A stretch of DNA of 64,000 nucleotides from assembly GCF_004799665.1 (NCBI RefSeq), contig NZ_CP031310.1:1728887-1792886 (forward strand), given 5' to 3'. Origin of the DNA: Halapricum salinum (GTDB lineage: Archaea; Halobacteriota; Halobacteria; Halobacteriales; Haloarculaceae). Every line of letters starts with the position of its first letter. Within the stretch, counting starts at the first letter, position 1. The position numbers and the translations under genes are program-made. Below the pieces are notes generated by a model, which searched no databases, was not told the DNA's origin, and worked only from the letters and a program-made list of their open reading frames with translations. Positions 25,301-33,435 of this stretch are shown in pieces.

Positions 25301-26445
25301 AGGAACGCGTGCTCGTCCTGATCGAACAGCCCACCGTTGTACGGCGGAATCCCCAGCGACTCCTCGCCGTTGTCGATCAGGTCGAACAGATCGGCCAACC
25401 GACCCCAGATCCGGGTCGAATACTCGCTGTATGCCTCGTCGAAGGTCTCGCCGGCCTGGCGCTTCTCGAAGACCTCCGTCCGGACTGCGTTCAGGCTGAA
25501 GTTCGCCTCGTACTCGTCTTCGGCGTCGGGGTCGTCCGGGTGGATCAGCCCGCGCGACTCGGCGTAGAGGACGAACATCAGTCGATACAGCATGACCAGC
25601 GACTGCTCTTTCAGTTCGTCCAGCGCGGCCTCGTCGTCGGGGTCGATGTCCAGGTCGTCGTGTTCGACGAATCCACGACCCAGAACACGCAGCGCAGTGA
25701 AGACGTTGTCCTGCAGGTCCTCGCCCAGTTCCTCGGCGGCGGTTTCGCTCTCGGACCAGACAGTGTCCAGAAACGTCGTCCCGGCCGTCTCCTGAAACGC
25801 GGCCGACCGGAAGAACGAGAAGAAGTACTTGAACTCCTCGACGTCGCCCGAGGACAGGACGTTCGGGAGGTCGATCTCGTAGAAGATCTGGGTCTCGTAG
25901 TCTTTCGTGCTGTAGAGTCGCCACTTGCGGCCGTTGGTCAGGATTCCCCAGGCCAGATCGTCGGGCGTCCGTTCGAGGTAGTATTTGATCTGGTGGGAGG
26001 CGTCACGGTAGTTTCGCTGATCGCTGAACTCCGCGTCGAAATCTGCGTCCCACTGCTTGGCTTCGAGGATCGCGTTCGCACGAGCGAACGCCGCGCGCCT
26101 GTCACCGCCTTTCTTGCGTTTCATCGCTTCCCGGCGGTCGTCGGCGTCTTCGAAGAGTAGTCCGTCGACGAACCCGCCACCGTCCGGCAGCGTCGTCTCC
26201 GAGATCTTCTCGAAGCCGAGCGCCTCGACCACCGGATCGATCCACGCGTCGATGAGTTCGTCTTCCTCGTAGGAGTCGACCAGCGACTGCTCGTCCAGAT
26301 ACAGGCTCCGAAGCGAGTCGAACGCCGACTCCGCATCGCCGTCACAGTCCCAGCCGTCGAGATCCTGCACCCGCTCGCGGAGATAGTAGTCAGCGAAGAG
26401 TCCAGCGTTCGTATAGGGGCTGCCACCCAGCGTCGTCTGACTCAT
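22372..26445 (-). CDS. type IIG-like restriction-modification enzyme (Eco57I-type methylase fused to nuclease)
   Basis: The protein is about 1,357 residues from MSQTTLGG (an ATG 18 bp upstream is possible). The N-terminus has a PD-(D/E)xK nuclease pattern: PDGGGFVDGLLF, then AILEAKQW (Asp about 94, ExK about 128-130). The methylase core has SAM motif I DPAMGSGHFL (about 540) and catalytic NPPY (VVGNPPYVEV, about 785). A specificity region follows, with helical segments to the C-terminus. It would bind, methylate and cut DNA in one chain. The segment after NPPY (24060-22980) is clearly AT-richer than both ends, suggesting specificity-domain exchange. It starts 48 bp after the sugar-binding gene, same strand. 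Confidence 0.85.
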   Translation of the reverse strand: MSQTTLGGSPYTNAGLFADYYLRERVQDLDGWDCDGDAESAFDSLRSLYLDEQSLVDSYEEDELIDAWIDPVVEALGFEKISETTLPDGGGFVDGLLFEDADDRREAMKRKKGGDRRAAFARANAILEAKQWDADFDAEFSDQRNYRDASHQIKYYLERTPDDLAWGILTNGRKWRLYSTKDYETQIFYEIDLPNVLSSGDVEEFKYFFSFFRSAAFQETAGTTFLDTVWSESETAAEELGEDLQDNVFTALRVLGRGFVEHDDLDIDPDDEAALDELKEQSLVMLYRLMFVLYAESRGLIHPDDPDAEDEYEANFSLNAVRTEVFEKRQAGETFDEAYSEYSTRIWGRLADLFDLIDNGEESLGIPPYNGGLFDQDEHAFLTDHEVSDRHLAEVIYKLSTVENDEGQDVLADYADLDTRHLGSVYEGLLEHEFRIAPEQYAAVAEDGAQVWQPATEVSVADAVETVPEGGLYVVNDEGERKATGAYYTPDYVVTYIVEETVGPLVDDIEADLRERGLERSDVAYFRDLYDGVQDLRILDPAMGSGHFLTKATAYLTERVMEVVREQEQFDFPESEIRRTIAKECIYGVDLNGMAVELAKLSMWLETLAADKPLAFFDHHLKTGNSLVGSDITEVLADDTEENGGQLTLTQAFARVRQRTLEHVMDLMQELLAIDNEELADIKSMEELYDEIRDDPLYGRLFELANVHTAERFGLDVPEGSYEKMADAIEDSGDWAEIRERDWFTTAQAMGGEESFFHWELEFPEVFFDSEGEKMDSAGFDAVVGNPPYVEVGGEIENYLRTEYDVTEYFVDLFHGFIERAISLNANCGKLGYILPEPWLTIENRKKLRHHLLDNSRVEEIVRLDKDVFSSATVDSIMLIATTGAEPGQINVKRLEDITSSHAEQYVSIDQTGIMSMDSARIEVEQTAETQELLEKIRSVSIKLSEIADLAIGVQAYNSSKHSQEQIDNRVFHSNTKESDDYMPEIAGNDVSRYDIEFDGDSWIKYGEHLHDCRDIRYLEGPRLLVRQIPGSGRYKIHATYTEDTYCNYNTILNILSTEDYDPLFLLAVLNSSLMSWIFPKIANSVVSDNFPKLSVVDLENMPIPELNRGSSASERDFDTHALFNDKGSISEHSKKELHEILSELARNRIDQSEKKKVLNLSLLDHLGNYEAGQTLADIGLTQPPRDSADSILQQTAAERPNLRVGKATVERESDTTVEIRLTARYKPEDEDAHETDQWGYTETEPLPALRITDLTETEADLIAAFVPVAVDEAGGFADFRETATKTNSLVDRLRKLTLPRVRDVEAGLESYVETKRRAEDLEAKIERTDDLIDEIVYELYGLTEEEIAIVEEAVGD

Positions 26446-26493
26446 GCGTTGCCCGTACCCCATCCCGGAGCGGACATCAAACTTCGGGACGAC

Positions 26494-27924
26494 CTACACC
26501 CAGGAGTTGCGAATCTCTTCGGCGGCGTTTGCCATCAGCGGAGCGGGGTCGTTGCCGCTGTTGAACGCGTCTAACACGCCCTGTTCGAACGGAACCCAGA
26601 CAGCGCTCATCTTGGGGTTCTGGGGCATCGGATAGCTGGTCTCGAACTGCGCGGCGAAGCCGCGCGTCGTCTCGGGCAACTGTTCGCGGCCGAGGCCGGT
26701 CTTCACCGGGATCATACTGGTGTTCGTGGCCAGGCCGCGGAGGCGCTCGACGTTGGTGCAGTACCACTCGGCGAACCCGCGGGCCGCCTGGGTCCCCGCA
26801 GTGTAGTCGTTCATTTTGCGGGCGAAATAGAGCAGCTGGACGCCCGAGTAGGGCCGGGCGACGCCGCCGTCAGGGGTCGGGATCGGCGTCACGCCGACGT
26901 CCAGCCCGGCCGCTTCGAGACCGGAGATCGCCCAGGGGCCGTTGACGAGGAACGGCGAGTTGCCGCCCTCGAAGATGGATCGCTGCACTTGCTCGGACGG
27001 GTCCTCGGGCATGTAGGGTTTGAGATCCTCCAGAATGAGGTTGAGACCGCGAATCAGCGCATCCGAGGTGATACCGAGTTCGTCGGCGTCGCCGTCGTAG
27101 ATCGCCTCGCCGAAGGTCTGGGCGGCCCAGCTGACGAAGTAGGCGCTGACTGGGTGTGCGAGGCCGTACTCCCCGTTGTAGGGGTCGTGGTACTCTTCCA
27201 TGATCGAGATCCAGTCGGCGAAGCTCTCCGGTGGCTCGACGCCCATCTCCTCGAGGATCGCTTTGTTGTAGAGCAGCGCCGGGCACTCCGCGGCGATCGG
27301 GACGCCGATCGTGTGCCCCTCGTACCTGCAGGCGTCCCAGGCCACGTCGGCGAATGCACACTCGCCGACGCGGAGGTTCCCCTCCTGATCCGAGAGGAAC
27401 TCGCTCCGGACGAACTCGCCAGCGATGTCGTGATTCCACTGGAAGAGGTGTGGACCCTCGCCGGCCGGAATGCTGGTCCGGAGCTGGTTGAGGAAATAAC
27501 TGTCACCCGCTCGTTCGAGGCTCATCGTCGGGTGGTCGTCGCCCTGATTGAACAGTAGCCGGGTCCCCTCGAGGAGTCGTGTCCCGCTCTCCTGGCGGTC
27601 GTGAAAGAGTGTGAACGCACCCTCGCTGCTGGTCGGTTCGAGTGGGTAGTCGTGCCCGCAGTCGTCGATCGGTTCGACTGTCTCTATCGTTGTCTCCGTC
27701 TCGGGTGGCGTCTCCGTCTCGGGTGGCGTCTCCGTCTCGAGTTCGATGGGCGTCTCCGTCTGCTTTGGCCTGAACGGCTCGGCCCTGTCGGTCGTCTGCG
27801 TCCCGTCCGAGAACAGCCCGTCGAGGTCGCCATCCGAGGAGTCCTCGCCACACCCCGCGAGGAGCCCAGCGATCGTCAGGCCACCCGCCTGCAACACCCG
27901 CCGCCGCGTCTTCTCGTCAGTCAT
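26494..27924 (-). CDS. sugar ABC transporter substrate-binding lipoprotein, paralog 1
   Basis: The 476-residue protein starts MTDEKTRRRVLQAGGLTIAG with a twin-arginine signal (RRR) and lipobox LLAGC, so it is probably Tat-exported and lipid-anchored. A Thr/Glu-rich linker (TPPETETPPETET) precedes the family 1 binding-protein body: FTLFHDRQESGTRLLEGTR, TVPEG-like IPAGEGPHLFQW, GVPIAAECPALLYNKAILEEMGVEPPESFADW and NGPWAISGLEAAGLDVG. It is clearly related to the proteins at 27965 and 48933; the latter is linked to permease genes. It likely binds maltodextrins outside the cell. No permease gene is adjacent here. Confidence 0.87.
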   Translation of the reverse strand: MTDEKTRRRVLQAGGLTIAGLLAGCGEDSSDGDLDGLFSDGTQTTDRAEPFRPKQTETPIELETETPPETETPPETETTIETVEPIDDCGHDYPLEPTSSEGAFTLFHDRQESGTRLLEGTRLLFNQGDDHPTMSLERAGDSYFLNQLRTSIPAGEGPHLFQWNHDIAGEFVRSEFLSDQEGNLRVGECAFADVAWDACRYEGHTIGVPIAAECPALLYNKAILEEMGVEPPESFADWISIMEEYHDPYNGEYGLAHPVSAYFVSWAAQTFGEAIYDGDADELGITSDALIRGLNLILEDLKPYMPEDPSEQVQRSIFEGGNSPFLVNGPWAISGLEAAGLDVGVTPIPTPDGGVARPYSGVQLLYFARKMNDYTAGTQAARGFAEWYCTNVERLRGLATNTSMIPVKTGLGREQLPETTRGFAAQFETSYPMPQNPKMSAVWVPFEQGVLDAFNSGNDPAPLMANAAEEIRNSWV

Positions 27925-27964
27925 TCGACTGATACTGTTCGATAGTTACCAAAAAGGTTTGGGA

Positions 27965-29290
27965 TCACTGCCATCGGTCGGTCTGGCGAATCTCCGTGGC
28001 TGCTGCCTCCAGTAGCGGGCCGACGTCCGCACCCGTCTCGAAGGCTTCGCGGACGGCGGTTTCGAACGGGGCCCAGACGTCGTTCATCTTGGGGTTCTGT
28101 GGAACCGGATCGCTCGTCTCGAACTGCCGGGCGAACCCCCTCGCCGTCGTCGAGAGTTGATCGCGTTCTGTGAATCCGTTCTTGACGGGGACGAACGACG
28201 TGGTGGTGACCAGTTCGCGGATCCGATCGTCGCTGGTGGTGTACCACTCTGCGAATTGCCGGGCGGCCGCCGCGGTGCTGTCGGTGGTCATCCTGTCCGC
28301 GAAGAACAGCACCTGTACGCTCGAGTACGGGCGGGCTGTTGCACCCGGCGGCGTCGGGATCGGTTGCACGCCGTACTCGAACTCGGCCGCCTCCAGGTCA
28401 GCCTCCACCCAGGGGCCGTTGATGAGGAACGGTGCGGTGGCGTTCTCGAAGACGGCGACCTGCGCTTCCTCTGTATATGGAGAGGCGTCGGTGTGGGTGC
28501 TGGGAATGTAGGGTCTGAGGTCGTCGAGGAGGATGTCGAGTCCCCGACTCACTGCATCGGACGTGATCCCGAGTTCGTCTGCCTCGCCGTCGTAGATCTC
28601 GCCGCCGTAGGCGTGGGCGGCCCAGCTGGCGAAGTAGGCGTTGAGTGGCTGTGCCAGCCCGTACTGACCCTGCTGGGGATCGTGGAACTCCTCCATGATC
28701 GAGAGCCACTCCGCGAACGTCTCCGGGGGTTCGACGCCGAGCTCGTCGAGGATGTCCCGGTTGTAGAGTAGCGCCGGACACTCCCCGGCGAACGGCAGGC
28801 CGACAGTCACGGGGTCGTCCATCTCCGGGCCCTGATAGTCGACGACGTCCCAGGCGGGGTCGCTGTACACGCACTCCTCGACACGAAGGTTCTCGCCCTG
28901 CTCCGAGAGGAACCCGTCTTCGACGAACCTGCCGGCGATGGTGTGTCGGTGTGTGAACAGGTGCGGTCCGTCACCCTCCGGAATGACGGTTCGGAGATGT
29001 TCGACGGGCGAGTACGGTGACCGCTCGATCCGAACTGTCGACTCGTAGCGTTCCTGGAACACTTCTTTGGTCTCTTCGAGGAGGTGAGCTCCCTCTTGCT
29101 GACGCCCGTGCACCAGCGTGAAACTCCCGCCCGAGACGGTCGGCTCGACGACGCTCGTCTCACAGTCCGGCACTCGGTCGACCGTCGTCGTCGGGTTCGA
29201 CGTCGGTGCCTCACACCCCGCAAATACGCCAGCGATCCCTGCTGCACCCACAGCTTTCAGAACCTGCCGTCTGTGAGGCCTCTCGACCAT
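27965..29290 (-). CDS. sugar ABC transporter substrate-binding lipoprotein, paralog 2
   Basis: The 441-residue protein starts MVERPHRRQVLKAVGAAGIA with Tat arginines (RR) and lipobox VFAGC. The body matches paralog 1 throughout (FTLVHGRQQEGAHLLEET, GLPFAGECPALLYNRDILDELG, PPETFAEWLSIMEEFHDP, NGPWVEADLEAAEFEYG) but the two are clearly diverged. It lies 40 bp upstream of paralog 1, same strand, so a tandem duplication transcribed together is likely. TATA-like CATTTATATTG on the reverse strand lies about 33 bp before the ATG. Confidence 0.87.
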   Translation of the reverse strand: MVERPHRRQVLKAVGAAGIAGVFAGCEAPTSNPTTTVDRVPDCETSVVEPTVSGGSFTLVHGRQQEGAHLLEETKEVFQERYESTVRIERSPYSPVEHLRTVIPEGDGPHLFTHRHTIAGRFVEDGFLSEQGENLRVEECVYSDPAWDVVDYQGPEMDDPVTVGLPFAGECPALLYNRDILDELGVEPPETFAEWLSIMEEFHDPQQGQYGLAQPLNAYFASWAAHAYGGEIYDGEADELGITSDAVSRGLDILLDDLRPYIPSTHTDASPYTEEAQVAVFENATAPFLINGPWVEADLEAAEFEYGVQPIPTPPGATARPYSSVQVLFFADRMTTDSTAAAARQFAEWYTTSDDRIRELVTTTSFVPVKNGFTERDQLSTTARGFARQFETSDPVPQNPKMNDVWAPFETAVREAFETGADVGPLLEAAATEIRQTDRWQ

Positions 29291-29434
29291 CTATTTCCAT
29301 CTTCACTGTCGATACAATATAAATGCTTTCCGTGATAGAAAGTGGCTTCACACTCCCGTCGTCGCTTTTTTCGGTTGAATTCGAAGTCGTGTCTATACAT
29401 CAATTATTTCTGCCGAGGCGAAATAACAGCGTCT

Positions 29435-30091
29435 ATGAGTATTATCGCGGAGTTCAGCGTGACGTCGCCAGAGCTCACGCTGGTCGAGGCGACGACGTCG
29501 GCCCCGGCGGTGACACTGGAGTTGACCGAGCAGGCCGCGACCGATCCGGAACGCCCCGTGCTCTACTTCTGGGCCAACGGTGACGATCTCGATACGTTCG
29601 AGACGGCACTCGAGGAGGACTGGACTGTCACCGGCGTCGAGCGCTATACCGATCTCGATGACAGACGGCTTTACCGCGCGCAGTTGAGCGACGAGGTCGA
29701 GGTCGTGAGCTATCCCGTGTGGGTCGAAGCCGGCGGCGTCCAGCTCAGCGCGACGTGCCAGAACGGCGTCTGGCGCAACCGCTTTCGCTTTCCCGATCGG
29801 GAATCCTTTCACGAAGTCCGCGAGTGGAGCGTCGAGAACGGTCTCGATTTCACGCTTCACAGCCTCTACACCGAAACCGACAACGGGCACGGGCCCGGGG
29901 AGACCAGCCTGAGCCCCGAACAGCGCGAGACGCTCGTGGCCGCCTACGAGATCGGCCTGTACGACATCCCCCAGCAGTCGACGGCGGCCGACCTCGCCGG
30001 GGAACTGGGAATCTCACAGCAGGCGGTCTCCGAACGCCTCCACCGGGCGTACACGACGCTCGTCGAGGAGCACGTGCTCGAGGACGAATAA
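29435..30091 (+). CDS. bacterio-opsin activator-type HTH regulator
   Basis: The 218-residue protein starts MSIIAEFSVTSPELTLVEA. The N-terminal ~150 residues are the sensor-like domain common to haloarchaeal Bat/HTH_10 proteins. The C-terminus has LSPEQRETLVAAYEIGLYDIPQ...TAADLAGELGISQQAVSERLHRAY, the HTH_10 DNA-binding domain. Haloarchaea carry many paralogs with mostly unknown targets. The ATG at 29435 was chosen over the longer frame because a TATA-like CATCAATTATTTC lies about 30 bp upstream. It is divergent from the sugar-binding genes (a possible target, inference) and 36 bp before aspS. Confidence 0.85.
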   Translation: MSIIAEFSVTSPELTLVEATTSAPAVTLELTEQAATDPERPVLYFWANGDDLDTFETALEEDWTVTGVERYTDLDDRRLYRAQLSDEVEVVSYPVWVEAGGVQLSATCQNGVWRNRFRFPDRESFHEVREWSVENGLDFTLHSLYTETDNGHGPGETSLSPEQRETLVAAYEIGLYDIPQQSTAADLAGELGISQQAVSERLHRAYTTLVEEHVLEDE

Positions 30092-30127
30092 ACGGAGTTT
30101 AAGTCCGGCCCACCAGTAGGCCCGGGC

Positions 30128-31432
30128 ATGGACGAGCGAACCTACACGGCCGAGGCCGAGCCCGGCGACGACGTCACCGTCAAGGGCTGGGTCCACGAGA
30201 TCCGCGATCTCGGCGGCATCGCCTTCATCATCGTACGCGACACCAGCGGCAAGATCCAGGTCAAATTCGAGAAAGACGAGATGGACGACGACCTCGTCGA
30301 CACCGGACTCGGCGTCCATCGCGAGAGCGTCGTCGGCGTCACCGGCCGCGTCGAGGAAGAGGGCCGCGCACCCACGGGCGTCGAGATCGTCCCCGAGTCC
30401 GTCGAGGTCATCGCCGAGGCCGACCCCGAACTCCCGCTCGATCCCTCGGGGAAAGTCGACGCCGAGCTCCCGACGCGACTGGACAACCGGACGCTCGACC
30501 TCCGCAAGCCCGACGTCAAGGCGATCTTCGAGATCCGCGCGGAGGTCCTCCGCAGCGTCCGTGAGGCCTTCCGCGAGGTGGGCTGTACGGAGATCAACAC
30601 CCCGAAGATCGTCGCCACCGGCACCGAGGGCGGGACCGAACTGTTCCCGATCACCTACTTCGGTCGCGAGGCGTTCATGAACCAGAGTCCGCAGCTGTTC
30701 AAGCAGCTGATGGTCGGCTCCGGCCTGGAGCGGGTCTTCGAGATCGGCCCGATCTTCCGCGCCGAGGAACACAACACCCCTCGCCATCTGAACGAGGCGA
30801 CCTCCATCGACTTCGAGTCGGCCTTCTTCGACCACACCCAGGCGATGGACGTCTGCGAACACGTCGTCAAGGCCGCCTACGAGGGCGTCGCCGAGAACTG
30901 CCAGGCCCAGCTGGAGGCGCTGGATCTCGAAGACGAATTCGAGGTTCCGGACGGTGAGTTCCCGCGGCTGTCCTACGAGGAGGCCATCGAGAAGGTCAAC
31001 GCCACGGGCGAACTCGACGAACCGCTCGTGTTCGGTGACGACCTCTCGACGGAAGCCGAGCACGCCCTTGGCCAGGCAGTCGGCGAGCACTACTTCATCA
31101 CCGACTGGCCCAGCGAGATCAAACCCTTCTACATCAAGGATCACGACGACCAGCCCGAACTGTCGACGGGCTTCGACATGATGCACCCCTCGATGGAACT
31201 CGTCTCGGGCGGCCAGCGTGAACACCGCTACGACAACCTCGTCGAGGGCTTCGAACAGCAGGGGCTGGACCCCGAGGCGTTCGAGTACTACACCAAGATG
31301 TTCCGCTACGGCATGCCGCCCCACGCCGGCTGGGGCCTCGGTGGCGAGCGTCTCGTCATGACGATGCTCGGGCTCGACAACATCCGAGAAGCGGTGCTGT
31401 TCCCGAGGGACCGGCAACGGCTGAGCCCGTAG
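30128..31432 (+). CDS. aspS: aspartyl-tRNA synthetase (archaeal, probably non-discriminating)
   Basis: The 434-residue archaeal-length class IIb enzyme has an OB-fold anticodon domain ([23 protein letters not shown]). Core motifs are [23 protein letters not shown], the [22 protein letters not shown]-type motif 2 region ([15 protein letters not shown]) and motif 3 [15 protein letters not shown]. It charges tRNA-Asp, and in halophiles usually tRNA-Asn as well, followed by amidation. TATA-like GAGTTTAAG lies about 27 bp before the ATG, so the mRNA is leaderless and there is no leader ORF here. The last codons ([10 protein letters not shown], stop) are repeated downstream with synonymous changes. 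Confidence 0.96.
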   Translation: MDERTYTAEAEPGDDVTVKGWVHEIRDLGGIAFIIVRDTSGKIQVKFEKDEMDDDLVDTGLGVHRESVVGVTGRVEEEGRAPTGVEIVPESVEVIAEADPELPLDPSGKVDAELPTRLDNRTLDLRKPDVKAIFEIRAEVLRSVREAFREVGCTEINTPKIVATGTEGGTELFPITYFGREAFMNQSPQLFKQLMVGSGLERVFEIGPIFRAEEHNTPRHLNEATSIDFESAFFDHTQAMDVCEHVVKAAYEGVAENCQAQLEALDLEDEFEVPDGEFPRLSYEEAIEKVNATGELDEPLVFGDDLSTEAEHALGQAVGEHYFITDWPSEIKPFYIKDHDDQPELSTGFDMMHPSMELVSGGQREHRYDNLVEGFEQQGLDPEAFEYYTKMFRYGMPPHAGWGLGGERLVMTMLGLDNIREAVLFPRDRQRLSP

Positions 31433-31546
31433 GGCGAAGCCGTCCCTGACGCTCGGGAACCCGGAAGTCGCAGCCCGCGGAACGGAGTGAGCAGGACCGT
31501 CTTCCTATGTTCCCGCGAGATCGCCAACGTTTGAGCCCGTAGGGCG
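31398..31546 (+). repeat. aspS 3' end and its synonymously diverged duplicate
   Basis: 31398-31436 holds the native end of aspS (TGTTCCCG, then codons to LSP-TAG-GGCGA). 31508-31546 repeats it, again encoding [10 protein letters not shown]-stop, followed by the same TAGGGCGA. Five of the ten codons differ, every time at synonymous positions (AGG/CGA, GAC/GAT, CGG/CGC, CGG/CGT, CTG/TTG). The copies are 110 bp apart. This resembles the scar of an element integrating at the gene's 3' end. The stretch 31547-31740 holds no recognised gene. Confidence 0.8.
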
Positions 31547-31742
31547 AGAACGCTGGGAGCCGACGAGACGAACGAAGTGAGGGGCTCTCGGTGTGAACGG
31601 TGGAACCGTACACAAGCGAGTCTCTCAGGACGGCGACTGCTGTCGACGTAGACGAGGACGACCAATAGGGGTCCTCGAACAAGCGAGCGGAAAGGGCGAT
31701 CTGTGTGCGGACGACGGTGTCGACGCTTCTCCTAGCCTCCTA

Positions 31743-31763
31743 ATCATACCAATTGATTATGAT
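31743..31763 (+). promoter_or_regulatory. dodecin promoter with palindromic operator-like sequence
   Basis: ATCATA (31743-31748) and TATGAT (31758-31763) form an inverted repeat centred on CAATTG. The right arm merges into a TATA-like TTATGATATA centred about 26 bp before the dodecin ATG. The spacing implies a leaderless transcript and an operator overlapping the core promoter. Confidence 0.45.
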
Positions 31764-31785
31764 ATAGAACCAACGTTAGGATGGT

Positions 31786-31995
31786 ATGGTCTTCAAGAAA
31801 GTCACACTCATCGGGCGGAGCAGCGAGAGCTTCGAAGATGCCGTCGACGATGCCGTCGGTCGAGCCGAACAGACACTCCAGAACATCAAGTGGGCGACAG
31901 TGACGAATCAGGCCGTCGAACTCGCGGCGGCCGAGCGCGAGTACCAGGCCGAGGTCGAAGTCGCGTTCGAACTAGAAGACGGTATCGGAGAATAA
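31786..31995 (+). CDS. dodecin, flavin-binding dodecamer protein
   Basis: The 69-residue protein [20 protein letters not shown]... has the length and pattern of dodecin: a beta-alpha-beta-beta fold with [15 protein letters not shown], where the conserved Trp stacks on the flavin, and a closing beta strand [11 protein letters not shown]. Halobacterium dodecin stores riboflavin/lumichrome in a hollow dodecamer. It is expressed from its own promoter and is convergent with the UspA gene 27 bp downstream. Confidence 0.93.
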   Translation: MVFKKVTLIGRSSESFEDAVDDAVGRAEQTLQNIKWATVTNQAVELAAAEREYQAEVEVAFELEDGIGE

Positions 31996-32022
31996 GCCAT
32001 TCTGGCGCTGTTTTTTATCTAC

Positions 32023-32445
32023 TCACACGGGAATGACGGGCACGTCAGCCGAGCCGAGCACTCGGTCGGTGACCGACCCGACGTGCGGTGGTTCGACCCC
32101 AGTCGCGCCCCGCTTGCCCATGACGATCAGGTCGATGTCGTTGTCTTCGGCGTAGTGCAGAATCTCTCTGTGTGGGGTGCCTCGAAGCACTGTCATCGTC
32201 GCTTCGATCCCCTGCTCGGTCGCGTCCTCGATGATCTCCTCGGCGACGTCTTCGGCCTGGTCGGCAATCTTGTCCATGAACAACTCGTAACTGCTGAGTG
32301 CTGGAGTGGTCCCGTAGGTCGTCTCGTCGACCACGAACAGGACGTGTAGTCGTGCGCCGTGCTCCGCGGCGAGTGTGAGCCCGTGTTCGACACCCCGTTC
32401 GGCGTGCTCGCTGCCGTCGGTCGGAACCAGAATGTTCTGGTACAT
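32023..32445 (-). CDS. universal stress protein (UspA family)
   Basis: The 140-residue protein starts MYQNILVPTDGSEHAERGVE and ends with the nucleotide-binding loop MGKRGATGVEPPHVGSVTDRVLGSADVPVIPV. The central GTPHREILHYAEDNDIDLIVMG strand-turn is typical. The start is the ATG at 32445; the 37 extra residues of the longer frame are not UspA-like. It is a paralog of the protein at 7686-8123 (same MYxxIL(V/L)PTDGS start). Probably monocistronic. Confidence 0.9.
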   Translation of the reverse strand: MYQNILVPTDGSEHAERGVEHGLTLAAEHGARLHVLFVVDETTYGTTPALSSYELFMDKIADQAEDVAEEIIEDATEQGIEATMTVLRGTPHREILHYAEDNDIDLIVMGKRGATGVEPPHVGSVTDRVLGSADVPVIPV

Positions 32446-32559
32446 GTGCTTGCCTACGATCCACAGTCTCATTAGTGTGGTTACATTTCGTACCACGTAA
32501 CAACACGGTGTGATTGGTGGGTCGATACCGTTTTTCGCTCGGCACCCCTCTGACAATTC

Positions 32560-33351
32560 ATGCGTACCCTCCGGGACGTGATGGACTGGCTCGCCAGCGC
32601 GGAGATGCCAGTCTACGCGACCCTCTACGACGAACTCGCGCCACTGTACGCCTTCGAGCGCGAGCGGATGCGCAACTATCCGGCCATCGCCGAGTTCGTC
32701 GTCCGCGAAGTTCCCGAGGACGCACGGACTGTGGCCGTGGGGGCCTGCGGCCCGGGACTGGTCCTCGAAGCGCTGGCCGAGCGGTTCGAGACGACCGTGG
32801 GATTCGACCTGAGCCCGCGGATGCTCGCGCTCGCTCGCGAACGGACCGACGCGCCGGTCGTGGCCGCGGACCTCCGAACTACCACCGCGCCTGAGGCCTT
32901 CGACGTATTCACGATCTTAGGCGGGTCGATCGCTCACCTGCCCGTGACCGACGCGGGCGACACAGTTCCGGCAGTACTCGAAAGCGCCTACGAGGGTCTC
33001 CGGCCGGGCGGGACCCTGCTACTCGATTTCATGGAGCGAGGCGCGCTGGAGAGCGGCCACGTCGCGAGCCATACCTTCGACTCCGACCGATTTCGGGTCG
33101 AGCGGACGGTCGTCACGACTGGCGAACCCGAGGGTCAGACTGGGCTGGGCGCGACCGGTCGGTACAGCTTCGCCTACGAGATCACCGACAGCGAACGCGA
33201 AGAGACGGCCCGGGTCGGGACGACCACGCCAGTCCGGGAGTTCAGCTCCGGTGCATTGCTCGGGGCGGTGTTGAACGCCGGCTTCAGTGAGGCGCGACTC
33301 GTGACGCCGCCGACTCACGGCGCGGGGATCGTGGCGCGAAAGCACGAGTGA
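32560..33351 (+). CDS. class I SAM-dependent methyltransferase
   Basis: The 263-residue protein has SAM motif I in ARTVAVGACGPGLVLEAL (about residues 55-70), acidic motif II VGFDLSPRMLALARERT, and motif post-I/III DVFTILGGSIAHLPV and LRPGGTLLLDFMERG. The N-terminal stretch VMDWLASAEMPVYATLYDELAPLY fits the ubiquinone/glycine N-methyltransferase-like group (Methyltransf_25). The substrate is not indicated. ATG at 32560 is the first in frame. Followed by a histidine kinase gene after 84 bp. Confidence 0.82.
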   Translation: MRTLRDVMDWLASAEMPVYATLYDELAPLYAFERERMRNYPAIAEFVVREVPEDARTVAVGACGPGLVLEALAERFETTVGFDLSPRMLALARERTDAPVVAADLRTTTAPEAFDVFTILGGSIAHLPVTDAGDTVPAVLESAYEGLRPGGTLLLDFMERGALESGHVASHTFDSDRFRVERTVVTTGEPEGQTGLGATGRYSFAYEITDSEREETARVGTTTPVREFSSGALLGAVLNAGFSEARLVTPPTHGAGIVARKHE

Positions 33352-33435
33352 CAGCGGCGGGACACAGGCCGACCAACGTCGCGAATGCTGTCACGACCGG
33401 GCCGGTTTTGCTGTTAGAGGCCTATCGGTAGACCG

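Noticed and set aside
30092-30127. Leader ORF before aspS
   Set aside because: Only 36 bp separate the preceding gene from aspS, with TATA directly upstream, so there is no room for a leader peptide.
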